A program made the position numbers and the translations under genes. The notes below the pieces were generated by a model that worked only from the letters and a program-made list of their open reading frames with translations, was not told the DNA's origin and did no database searches. A stretch of DNA of 64,000 bases from Siphonobacter sp. BAB-5405 (GTDB taxonomy: Bacteria; Bacteroidota; Bacteroidia; Cytophagales; Spirosomataceae). Positions 35,306 through 44,600 of the stretch are shown here, in pieces. The first letter of the stretch is position 1, and each line of letters begins with the position of its first letter. Location: positions 230,384 to 294,383 of the forward strand of contig NZ_NJAG01000005.1 of the NCBI RefSeq assembly GCF_002872335.1, in the 5' to 3' direction.

Positions 35306-35968
35306 GTGTCTTCTCATCATATCATCCGCGAAAAACAGGAACCAGCCCTGGTCATTGCCAATGGCGAAGCCTGTAGCTGGGATTTACTGGCTCAGTTGCT
35401 GGAATGGTCCCCTTTGGTAGTCGTACTCGACGGAGCCATCAAGCGTGTACTGGAGCTGGGCATCAAGGTAGATGTACTGCTGGGAGATTTTGACCGGGAC
35501 ATTAACCTTGACGAAATTCGCCAGGCTCAATATCCCATTGAGTTCGTCCATACACCCGACCAGAACAAAACCGATTTGGAAAAAGCTTTTGATTTCCTCA
35601 TCGAACGCGGCCACGAAGCCGTAAACGTGGTCTGGGCGACGGGTCGCCGGGCCGATCATACGATCACCAACATTACCAACATCGTCCGGGTACGCAATCA
35701 GATCAAAGTGGTTTTACTGGATGATCATTCCCGTATTTTCCTGCTTGCTTACCATTACGAAAAATGGTACACGGCCCGTACGCCACTTTCGCTCATTCCG
35801 GTAGGTACCGTAGCGGGCATTCGTACGGAAGGATTAACGTATAACCTGTTTAACGAATCGCTGCAAATAGGTTACCGTACGGGCAGCAGCAACGAAGCCG
35901 CTCAGGACGGACTAGTGAAGATTGCATACGAATCGGGGGATTTATTGTTAATGGAATGTTGGGATTGA
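35306..35968 (+). CDS. Thiamine pyrophosphokinase
   Basis: The enzyme turns thiamine into the cofactor thiamine diphosphate. Family motifs are VIANGEACSWDLLAQLL, VVLDGAIKRVLELGIKVDVLLGD-FD, HTPDQNKTDLEKAFDFL and WATGRRADHTITNI, covering the catalytic aspartates and the phosphate site. I chose the GTG at 35306, which gives 220 residues and reads SSHHIIREKQEPALVIANGE after the first residue; the TTG at 35252 would add 18 residues and overlaps a promoter-like site. It is divergent from coaX, so two cofactor genes share one short control region. Confidence 0.88.
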   Translation: MSSHHIIREKQEPALVIANGEACSWDLLAQLLEWSPLVVVLDGAIKRVLELGIKVDVLLGDFDRDINLDEIRQAQYPIEFVHTPDQNKTDLEKAFDFLIERGHEAVNVVWATGRRADHTITNITNIVRVRNQIKVVLLDDHSRIFLLAYHYEKWYTARTPLSLIPVGTVAGIRTEGLTYNLFNESLQIGYRTGSSNEAAQDGLVKIAYESGDLLLMECWD

Positions 35969-35969
35969 C

Positions 35970-36002
35970 CCGTAAAGACGTCTATCGGAGGCGTCTTTAC
36001 GG
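35970..36002. terminator. Hairpin after thiamine pyrophosphokinase gene
   Basis: CCGTAAAGACG (35970-35980) pairs perfectly with CGTCTTTACGG (35992-36002). It lies between two convergent genes. A clear T-run is missing on both strands, so termination here may be factor-assisted. Confidence 0.55.
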
Positions 36003-36008
36003 AAAACC

Positions 36009-38447
36009 TTACTGCACTCGGTAACTCACCTTTACCGTCCCGATCCGACCATCGGAGCAAGCTCCTTCCAATTGAGCCTGAATCTGGGTGGCATGATCGG
36101 TATTATAAAACGTGATTCGGGCCTTACCATTTTCGTCCGTTTGGACATGCGGATTCCAGTATAGGGTCGAACGGTAATCAGGTCGCCGGTTTTCGGGTGC
36201 ATCCACACTATAATCCGGCGAATAGAACTCCCGAACTTTGGCGTATCCATCCAGCACCCGTATCAACTGTCCAGGTATCGTTTCTTTGGACCAGTCGTAA
36301 GAGGTGTTGCCGCGTTTGGTTAAAATCGAAATTACTCCTCCCGCACCCCGCGAGCCATAAATGGCCGCCGAACTTCCCTTGAGTACATCCACGTAATCCA
36401 CATCCGTAGGCGGAATGGTAGCCACCGTTTGCTTGTCTACCGGTATTCCATCCAGTACGAACAGGGGTTCAACCACGCCCGAAAAATTCATAGCCCCGCG
36501 AATCTGCACCGTATATTCCATCCCCCCACCCGAGATAGTCAAGCCAGCCACCCGTCCCTGCAGAACCTGAAATATTGAAGTAGCTCCAGACGCATTCATC
36601 TGGTCGAATTTCACTGTTGCGTCGGACCGACCGTAGATCTTACGGCTATCCGTCTCTTCCGTTCGTCGGGCTTTTACCGTTATTTCCTTTAGTAAGCGTG
36701 CTTTGTCGAGCCGAAATCTCCGCTCGATTTCCAGGTTTTCGTTCGCCCGGCTCAAGTAGTTGGCAAACGCCTCTGCCTGAATATCTACGGGTTGAAAAGG
36801 CGTTTTTATTAATCGGACGGTGGGTGCGGGAAATCCATGTAGCGTAACACTCAGATTCCGGTCATTCTTACCGGCAACGGCCTGCATCATTACTTTCACC
36901 GAATCGCCGAAGTATAAGTTGTGAAAGGCATACGAGCCATCCGCTTCGGCAGGAACGACTTCCAGCATGGGAGCCTGGCGGGGCGGTGTCATGAACATGG
37001 TTACATTAATGCCTTTCTTCTCCAGAATTTTGCCGTTAGGCCGGGTAACTTTGCCCGTCAGTGACAGCCCCTGTTCTACCCAGTACGCTGGCCTTTTGGA
37101 CTCCTCGGTTAGAATCTGTTTCCAGTTAAAACGTCGCCAACCCTGCGTCATCATCAGAAAATCCAGGTACAACACCGCATTTGTATTTTGTGGATCAAAG
37201 TAATAACCGGGTTCTTCGATAAATCCTTTCAAATCGGAACTCATGAGCAGATAGGAAACCAGGGTTTGCGGGTACCGTTCCGGCGTTACCTGACCAGCGT
37301 CCGTTACTGCCAGTGAAAAATCGCCCAATACGGGTTTGCCCGCGGCATCTTTGGCTTCAAAATCCAGGGTTACTTTTTCGCGGGGCTTGTACGCAGCTTT
37401 ATCCGTTTTTAATTCAAGACTGAGTATACTATTGGGCTGACGAACGTAGGCCAGACGCTCGGCAAGCGGTTCGGCATTCGCTCCAAAAAGTGTAAACTGG
37501 ACAATCCCTTCTTCCGTAAATTTGGCTCTCGGTACATTGGCAACAAAAGTTTTCTTACCCGTCGAACCCTTGGCAACAAAGAGTACTTCGCCCCGCATCT
37601 GAGCCACGATAAACAGTTCTTTATTTGCTTCAGTAGCGGGCAACTGATTAAATATAAATACCCGAATCAGGTCTTTATTCGATAGATTATCAACAATCAG
37701 TACGTGGCCTTGCGGTTTGGCTTCGGGTAAAGTCAGGCGTTGGGTAGTGGTACCATGGTTGAATACCGCCGTGTATATCTTCCCGGCCCTGGGAGTCATC
37801 ATCAATCGGCCCATCCCCAGGTGTTCGGATTGAAAGGCGGTAACCGTATCCTTGTTATCTTCCAGAATTACGCCCTGTATCGCCACTCCTCGTCCAGACT
37901 GATTAATCGCTTTAAATCCAACCCGGCATTCAATGTCCTGAACCAGATCGCCGCCTTCCGGAAAAAACTGCACGGAGCACTCTTCTTTGGCCTGAACCAG
38001 GTTTCGTTCGGTTACAGCGGGCTGGTATACCTGAAATTCTTTGGTAAAAAAGAAGTCGTCATCAAAATTTCGCATCCAGTTTGTGTAGGCCCGAATCTGA
38101 TATAAGCCTTCCTGAAGCGTATCAGCCAGATAGAAGTCACCCGTCGCCATGCCTTCGCTGGGAAGTACCCGTTTTTGCAACAGCGTTTTTCCATTACTAA
38201 TTAGATCCACATACAATACCCGACTTACTGTATCCGCCCGATGACTGGCTGCATCGAAAAGATAACCTTTAAACCAAATGGTTTCGCCCAGAGCATAATA
38301 GGGTCGGTCGCAGTGGAGGTATACTTTTTCCTGAGGAAACTCCTGATGATAGGCATTGAATCGATTGACGATGCGGGTCAGTACATCATCAGCAGTAAAG
38401 GCCAGTAGTAGCCCCAGACCCGCAAATACGGGAAGCAGGTATCGCAT
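36009..38447 (-). CDS. Exported macroglobulin-like protein with TonB plug domain but no barrel
   Basis: The 812-residue product starts with a signal-like helix and then EKVYLHCDRPYYALGETIWFKGY, the start of an alpha-2-macroglobulin MG2-type domain. At about residues 620-720 there is a TonB-receptor plug domain (ATSIFQVLQGRVAGLTISGG, VEPLFVLDGIPVDKQTVATI, GSSAAIYGSRGAGGVISI). The protein ends about 100 residues later with another macroglobulin-like stretch (YRSTLYWNPHVQTDENGKAR), so no 22-strand barrel is present. This layout recurs in Bacteroidota. A role in binding a large substrate at the cell surface is inference. It is a single gene. Confidence 0.82.
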   Translation of the reverse strand: MRYLLPVFAGLGLLLAFTADDVLTRIVNRFNAYHQEFPQEKVYLHCDRPYYALGETIWFKGYLFDAASHRADTVSRVLYVDLISNGKTLLQKRVLPSEGMATGDFYLADTLQEGLYQIRAYTNWMRNFDDDFFFTKEFQVYQPAVTERNLVQAKEECSVQFFPEGGDLVQDIECRVGFKAINQSGRGVAIQGVILEDNKDTVTAFQSEHLGMGRLMMTPRAGKIYTAVFNHGTTTQRLTLPEAKPQGHVLIVDNLSNKDLIRVFIFNQLPATEANKELFIVAQMRGEVLFVAKGSTGKKTFVANVPRAKFTEEGIVQFTLFGANAEPLAERLAYVRQPNSILSLELKTDKAAYKPREKVTLDFEAKDAAGKPVLGDFSLAVTDAGQVTPERYPQTLVSYLLMSSDLKGFIEEPGYYFDPQNTNAVLYLDFLMMTQGWRRFNWKQILTEESKRPAYWVEQGLSLTGKVTRPNGKILEKKGINVTMFMTPPRQAPMLEVVPAEADGSYAFHNLYFGDSVKVMMQAVAGKNDRNLSVTLHGFPAPTVRLIKTPFQPVDIQAEAFANYLSRANENLEIERRFRLDKARLLKEITVKARRTEETDSRKIYGRSDATVKFDQMNASGATSIFQVLQGRVAGLTISGGGMEYTVQIRGAMNFSGVVEPLFVLDGIPVDKQTVATIPPTDVDYVDVLKGSSAAIYGSRGAGGVISILTKRGNTSYDWSKETIPGQLIRVLDGYAKVREFYSPDYSVDAPENRRPDYRSTLYWNPHVQTDENGKARITFYNTDHATQIQAQLEGACSDGRIGTVKVSYRVQ

Positions 38448-38615
38448 GGAGGTAAGGTTAGGATAGGTCGAAAATGGGACAAAGGATAATTTTGTATTAC
38501 AAAAAGAATATTAAATGGAATATTTTCATAAAAGTTGAAAATTTCTAATTTTTTTTAATTAAAAAAAGAGTATAAATCAGGCAAATGCTACTCTTGTATA
38601 TAGAAGTAATTGTAT

Positions 38616-38635
38616 TAGGTTTTGTTCAAAAATCC
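38616..38635 (+). repeat. 20-base direct repeat, copy 1
   Basis: TAGGTTTTGTTCAAAAATCC occurs here and again at 41535-41554. The two copies flank the PBP gene. Bases outside the 20 differ. Confidence 0.75.
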
Positions 38636-38661
38636 CTTTTTCTCTGAGGAAGGGATTTTTT
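38628..38661. terminator. Orphan terminator-like hairpin
   Basis: AAAAATCCCTT and AAGGGATTTTTT pair around a TTTCTCTGAGG loop, with T-runs suited to termination on both strands. No gene ends next to it on either strand. Confidence 0.6.
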
Positions 38662-39102
38662 ATGTTTTTACCCCACTTTTACTGCCTATCGACTACGTAA
38701 TGAACTGGCTTCCTTTCAATCTATTTTCAGACGTAGATTATCATCCAAGACACATTCCCTTTCCAACTGTTTTTGTTGCTTAACGTCGTCCCTGGATACT
38801 TTCGATGCTTGTGCATACGTACACGTTTCGGATAGGCCAGGAACGCTACCCGGAATGCTGACCCTCGTCGGGAAAAGCAACGATTCCTGGAGTGAGCGAG
38901 TCCTCCAGCACCGCCTGTCCGTTTTGACCGCACACACGGCGGGCGAAACAAGACAAATTTTATTAGTCATGCATCCGTAAAAACCCCTATTTTACAGCCG
39001 TTTGCTCAACTACGTGGCCGAAAGACGCCCAAAAGGCTTCTTTAATACCCGGCAATGTATACGAGTGAGCCTCTACCCAGCGTTGAACCTTGCAAGACAT
39101 CC

Positions 39103-39133
39103 TTGGTCTTCCGCTGGTTCCTTTGCACCTTTG
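39103..39133 (+). promoter_or_regulatory. Candidate promoter of the PBP gene
   Basis: TTG (39103-39105), 20 bases, then CACCTTTG (39126-39133), close to the TTG-N19-TAnnTTTG pattern of Bacteroidota. The leader to the ATG would be under 25 bases. Confidence 0.5.
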
Positions 39134-39157
39134 TAATTATACACCTTTCTCATTGCT

Positions 39158-41443
39158 ATGTTTAAGTTGCTTCCGGGTCCTTATAAGCAAATGATCCGTC
39201 AGGTCTGGCGGTTTACGCTTTTTGCTTTGGGATCCTTCTTTTTGTATATCCTGGCCGTGTACTTCAACTTGTTCAATCTGTTCGGCGGTATGCCCAGCCT
39301 GAAGCAGTTGGACAACCCGCGTAATGAACTGGCCTCAGAAATTATATCGTCTGACGGTGTTGTGCTGGGTAGTTACTTTCTGGAAAATCGTAGTCCGGTC
39401 GAATTACAGGACATTTCTCCCAATGTTATTAATGCCCTTATTGCTACGGAGGACGTTCGTTTTGTTAAGCACTCGGGGATTGATCCGCGAGGAATTGGTC
39501 GATCGGTAGCCGGTATGGGGAAAGCCGGAGGCGGTAGTACGCTGACGCAACAGTTGGTGAAAAACCTGTTTGAAGCCCGTAGTGAACGCTACAAAGGGAT
39601 TTTGGGCGATGTACCGCTGGTCAAGCTTTTGATTATTAAAACGAAGGAATGGATTACGGCCATTCAGCTGGAACGCCGGTACACCAAGCAGGAAATCATG
39701 CAGATGTACCTCAATACGGTGGAGTTTAGTGACAATGCCTACGGAATTCGTACGGCTTCCCTGCACTATTTCAGTAAAGAACCCTCACAGTTATCGGTAG
39801 AAGAGGCCGCTGTCCTGGTAGGGATGTGTCAGAACCCGGATCGCTTTAATCCGCGGATGCACCCGGAGGCTTCCAAAACCCGTCGCAATATTGTAATGCA
39901 ACAAATGGTGCATTACAACTTTCTAAGCCAGTCGCAGTACGAAGGTTATCAGGCCGATCCTATTGCCTTGCGGTTAAAATCCCTCAACCATAACAGCAAT
40001 CAGGCTCCGTACTTCATTGCGGTCATGCGGGATCGGCTGTTGCAGGAAATTGAAGAACTCAACCGGCAGCGTTCCAGTGATGATCCATTAGATCTGTACA
40101 CGAGCGGACTCAAAATTCACGTTACAATTGATTCGCGGATGCAACGCCACGCGGAAGATGCCTGTATGGAACACATTCAGGAACAACAGCGGCTCTTCAA
40201 CGCTCACTGGAAAGGTCGTAACCCCTGGGTAGATGAAGGCGGACGCGAGTTGAAAGGCTTTATCGAGAATCGTATTGCTCCCCGTACGGAACGCTACCGT
40301 ACCCTGAAACAGAGCTTCGGCGACGACAAGGAAAAAATCTGGAAAGGGTTGAATACGCCCGTTCGGATGCGAATTTTCTCGTACCGCGGCGAACGCGACA
40401 CGACCATGACACCCCTGGATTCCATTCGGTACTACAAGCGGTTTATGCACATCGGAATGATGTCGGAGGATCCGAATACGGGTCATGTAAAAGCCTGGGT
40501 AGGCGGTATCAACTTTAAGTACTTCAAGTTCGATCACGTGAAGCAATCGCGTCGCCAGCCGGGTTCTTCGTTTAAACCTTTCGTATACGCTACGGCTATC
40601 GACAAAGGATATACCCCCTGCGATATGGTGGAAGACGTTGCCACCTGTATTGGTAACTGGTGTCCTAAAAACTACGACGGGGGTGCTTCAGGCCGCAGTA
40701 TGACCCTGCGACAAGCCATTGCGAAGTCGGTCAACACGATTTCGGTTCAGTTAATGAAAAAATTCGGAGCCGAAACGATTATTGAATACGCCCATCGACT
40801 CGGTGTAAAATCACCGGTTCCGAAGGATGTAACCATTTGTTTAGGTACATCCGACGTGAACCTATTCGAAATGGTGAACGCCTATTCAACGTTCGTGAAT
40901 GGTGGCGTAGCCTGGGACGAACCCCAGACGGTTTTGCGAATTGAAGACCGCTACGGCAACGTACTGCGAAAGTTTGAAGCTACTACGCACGACGCCCTGA
41001 GCCCCGAAACGGCCTGGCGAATGGTATACATGCTTCAGGGAGCTACGCAGGAGCCCGGTGGTACTTCCGCCCGCCTCAATCGGGAGCCTTGTGGCCAGAA
41101 TAATCAGATTGGTGGAAAGACGGGTACTACGTCAAACTACTCCGATGGTTGGTTCATGGGCGTAACGCAGGGACTAGTGACGGGCGTATGGGTAGGCGGC
41201 GACGAACGCTCCATTCACTTCCGGACGGGTGCTTTAGGCCAGGGGGGTCGAATGGCTTTGCCCGCCTGGGCCAAGTACATGAACCGCGTGTATGCCGATC
41301 GTTCGATTGGTCTTCAGAAAATTCCGTTCAAGAAGCCCGCGAATGACAAAGTTTGTGACAATCCTTTCGGTGACCGTTCGTACGGCGATTCGACCATTGT
41401 GATCCCTAACGAAAAGCGGCCTGCGGATGGCGAACTTCTGTAA
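39158..41443 (+). CDS. mrcA: Class A penicillin-binding protein (PBP1A)
   Basis: The protein makes and cross-links peptidoglycan strands. A membrane anchor lies at about 19-40. The GT51 transglycosylase follows with the catalytic glutamate in ATEDVRFVKHSGID (Glu98) and GGSTLTQQLVKN (125-136). The transpeptidase has SSFK (Ser470, Lys473), SVN (524-526) and KTGT (654-657). The 761-residue length is normal for PBP1A, and the arrangement matches ponA/mrcA types. It stands alone with its own promoter and terminator, between two copies of a 20-base repeat. Confidence 0.94.
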   Translation: MFKLLPGPYKQMIRQVWRFTLFALGSFFLYILAVYFNLFNLFGGMPSLKQLDNPRNELASEIISSDGVVLGSYFLENRSPVELQDISPNVINALIATEDVRFVKHSGIDPRGIGRSVAGMGKAGGGSTLTQQLVKNLFEARSERYKGILGDVPLVKLLIIKTKEWITAIQLERRYTKQEIMQMYLNTVEFSDNAYGIRTASLHYFSKEPSQLSVEEAAVLVGMCQNPDRFNPRMHPEASKTRRNIVMQQMVHYNFLSQSQYEGYQADPIALRLKSLNHNSNQAPYFIAVMRDRLLQEIEELNRQRSSDDPLDLYTSGLKIHVTIDSRMQRHAEDACMEHIQEQQRLFNAHWKGRNPWVDEGGRELKGFIENRIAPRTERYRTLKQSFGDDKEKIWKGLNTPVRMRIFSYRGERDTTMTPLDSIRYYKRFMHIGMMSEDPNTGHVKAWVGGINFKYFKFDHVKQSRRQPGSSFKPFVYATAIDKGYTPCDMVEDVATCIGNWCPKNYDGGASGRSMTLRQAIAKSVNTISVQLMKKFGAETIIEYAHRLGVKSPVPKDVTICLGTSDVNLFEMVNAYSTFVNGGVAWDEPQTVLRIEDRYGNVLRKFEATTHDALSPETAWRMVYMLQGATQEPGGTSARLNREPCGQNNQIGGKTGTTSNYSDGWFMGVTQGLVTGVWVGGDERSIHFRTGALGQGGRMALPAWAKYMNRVYADRSIGLQKIPFKKPANDKVCDNPFGDRSYGDSTIVIPNEKRPADGELL

Positions 41444-41452
41444 GAAATCAGT

Positions 41453-41494
41453 AAAACAAAAGAAGCGGCCCTGAAAGAGCCGCTTCTTTTGTTT
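41453..41494 (+). terminator. Terminator of the PBP gene
   Basis: AAAAGAAGCGGC and GCCGCTTCTTTT pair around CCTGAAAGA, followed by GTTTGTT. Confidence 0.88.
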
Positions 41495-41534
41495 GTTAGC
41501 AGGTGTCGTTTGGGGTAGACCCTAAATATATCAG

Positions 41535-41554
41535 TAGGTTTTGTTCAAAAATCC
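41535..41554 (+). repeat. 20-base direct repeat, copy 2
   Basis: Second copy of TAGGTTTTGTTCAAAAATCC, in the gap between the PBP gene and the FG-GAP lipoprotein gene. Confidence 0.75.
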
Positions 41555-41695
41555 TACAATTTTATCCAGTTAACTTTCCATTTCAAAATAAAAGCCAACT
41601 TTTTATATACTTTTTCAAATAAGCCCTCCACGTTTTGCGACTTACCTAGTACTTTTTATCGACTAATGCCCTGAGTTTAAAGTAAAAGTTCTCGA

Positions 41696-44600
41696 TTAAA
41701 AGGCAAAAGCCTGTAGTTTCCCCTTGTTTCGTCCGACGAACAAACGGTACTTCTGCTGTACACGTACCAGAGTAAAGCCGCGGACCTGTCCGTTGAAAAA
41801 GCTTTTACCCGCGTGATGTTCCCTGAAAATCAGGGAAGATTCTTGGACCAGTAGGGTTCCTCGACTTGCGTCCAGGCGGCCTTTGGACGGAGGCATCCCC
41901 CAAAGATTTCCACCCAGCAGAATATCAGGTTTGCCGTCTTTTGTAAAATCGTGAATGGCAATGGCAAATACAGGACTTTGTTGAGCCACCGGCGGCAGTG
42001 GTCGTAAGGTAAAATTACCTCGCCCTTCATTGATAAGTGCGGAAGAACGGAATTCAACCACTTTTTTCTCCAGCGTACCTCGCCGTTGGGCATTAGTAAT
42101 GAGCTGATGGAAAGACTTTTCGGCAAATGCACTATTCGAAGGAAAGGGCGAATTCCAGCCGGGTAGCTGTTGTTTCCATTCATCTTTCGTATCCAGCGGG
42201 TATTGTTCGCCATCCCTTTCAGCCAATGTCAGTAAGGCATCGATGCTATTATTACGGTCAAAATCGTTGATTTGCAAATACAAGGGTCTCTCATAGGAAG
42301 CTTTGTACTCGGAGTTTAGCCCCCAGTTTCCTACCACAAAATCCATATCCCCATCGCCGTCCAGATCGGCCTTTTGCAGAGCCGTCCACCAGCCTTCCGA
42401 GTTTGGAATGGTCTGATTATGGGAATACGTAAACTTGCCACTTCGATTATAAAAAATCGTGATCGGCATCCACTCGCCTACAACCAATAGATCGGGCATT
42501 CCATCCGAATCCAAATCCTGCCAGGTGGCATCCGTCACTAGTCCGATTCGGCTAAGTACTTCGGGGGTATCTTCTTTAAAAACCCCTTTTTCATTCCGGA
42601 ACAGATAACTTTTGGGCGTCACGCCGTACGATCCGGGTACACTCCGGGCACCAACGAACAGGTCCAGATCGCCATCTTTATCAAAATCCGCTGCGGCCAG
42701 ACATGAAGCATTCAGTGATACCGTGGGCATCTGGTCAGTAGCCAGGGTAAAGTTTCCTTTTCCATCATTCAGGTACAATCGAACCCAGGAACTATCGGCA
42801 GACTGGTTGCCACCCGAGGCTACCACCAAATCCAGATCCTTGTCGCCTTCCACGTCAAGAAAGAGGGCCGCTACTTCTTCCCGGTACTGATTTTCCAGAA
42901 AAGCGGGCTGATTACTAGGAAGAAACGTACCCTTTGGGGTTTGCAAAAGTAATTGTCCAGTCTGTCCCTGCACACCCGTTAAAAAAACGTCAACGAGTCC
43001 GTCTCCATTCACATCGCCCTGGGCTAGTTTAGGACCTTCTTTTGACAAGGTACGGGGCAGGTACGGCTGGCTCAGCAGATCATCAAAGGAGTCTTCCTGA
43101 TGGCGGACTTCCTTCGGGAAGAGTTCCCCAGTAACGTCCGTTAGCACCCGGTTCGTTTTCAGCATGGTTGAGCCCACTCTATCCCGAGCTTCACTGGCAT
43201 CCATAACCAGCGTCTGATTCGCCGTTACGGCCCGTAGTACCTGCATTTTAAAACCTGGCCAATAGACTACGATGGAATCGGCCTGTTGGGCCGAGCCTAA
43301 TCCCACCTGCAAAATAGGCTCCTGACTCGACTGGTATCCCTGATTGGGTTGTAAAATGATTTTTTGCTGTAACTCACCCGTAAATACCCGGATTTCGGCT
43401 CCGTATCCAAACGGATTACCCGCAGGGCCTTTAAACTTGATTTTCAGCGACTGTATTTTTTGTGCTTCGTCGAAATCGTTGCGGTACAGACTAGCGGGTT
43501 TGCCCATCTGATTAATGATCAAATCCAGATCACCGTCGTTATCTAAATCGGCGTAAGCGGCTCCGTTTGAGAAACTGGGTTCACCCAAACCCAGTCGAAC
43601 GGCCTGATTTTCGAAAGCAAAGTCCTTCTGATTCAGGAAAGCGAAACTCGACTGCGTTACAGAAGGCATCATCCGAAGCAGTGTTTTCAGAGAAAGCCGA
43701 CCGCCTGCTTTGGAAAGTTTTTCGAGAAAATCCAGATTACGCGTATCCCGCATCAGGCCGTTCGGTACGAAGAGATCTTTCCAGCCATCCGTATCCAAAT
43801 CCAGAATCAACCCACTATGACTGACATCGGTAGCCGCCACGCCTGCCAGCCAGGCCCGTTCGGAAAATTGCCCTTCATTGCGTTGCAGCGTATTGTGACC
43901 TACCGTCGGCAAAACCTGCTGATTATTGCCAAATCGTGCCTGCGTACGTCGACGGATGGCATCATCCGAGAGTACGGACGCGGTAAAGAGATCGGTATAG
44001 GCATCGTTATCCAGATCGGCGGCGGCTAGCCCCAGACTTCGCTCGGGCGTGTGAGCAAAGGGATACGTTTCCGCAAATGCTCCTTTCTGCTGGTTAATAT
44101 ACACAACGTCGTTTTCGGGAAAATCCCGCGAAAGAGCGACATCCGGCCACTGATCCCCGTTGAAATCAGCGACGGCGATGCCCGTACTGAAGCGTGCGGA
44201 GCGAAACCCAGCTTTCTCGGAAACGTCTATGAAAACGCCTTTTTCGTTCTGATACAGTCGATCCGGGCCATTCGGCCATTCCTTCGTAGAATCCGGACTC
44301 GCCTGAAAATTATTCGCGACCAGACAATCGAGATCACCATCCAGATCATAATCGAAGAAAACGGCCTGTACGGCCTGCCGTTCGTTCTGTAAGCCTAGCT
44401 GCTGAGCCTGTTCCGTAAAAATGGGGACCCCCTGCTCGTTCAACGTTCCGGAGTGGATGAACAATTCGTTCCGGGCATTCGCTCCAAAATGACAGACGTA
44501 CAAGTCAAGCCAGCCGTCGGCATTCACATCCGCCAGCGATACGCCCGCACTCCACTGCCCATTACCGCCAAGCCCTGCTGCTTTGGTTACGTCTTCAAAC

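Larger units (their letters stand above)
38448..39157. other. 710-base gene-free region with orphan terminator
   Basis: No convincing gene was found. The first 190 bases are very AT-rich. A terminator-like hairpin lies at 38628-38661. From about 38740 to 38950 the sequence becomes GC-rich and looks structured; overlapping open frames of up to 84 codons on the minus strand resemble no protein I recognise. A promoter for the PBP gene lies at the right end (39103-39133). The GC-rich block plus the downstream hairpin on the minus strand may be a non-coding RNA. Confidence 0.45.

Noticed and set aside
38716..38970. Two overlapping minus-strand open frames of 74-84 codons in the gap before the PBP gene
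   Set aside because: The translations resemble no protein and are rich in Cys, Arg and Ser in the way of non-coding GC-rich DNA; a non-coding RNA is at least as likely.
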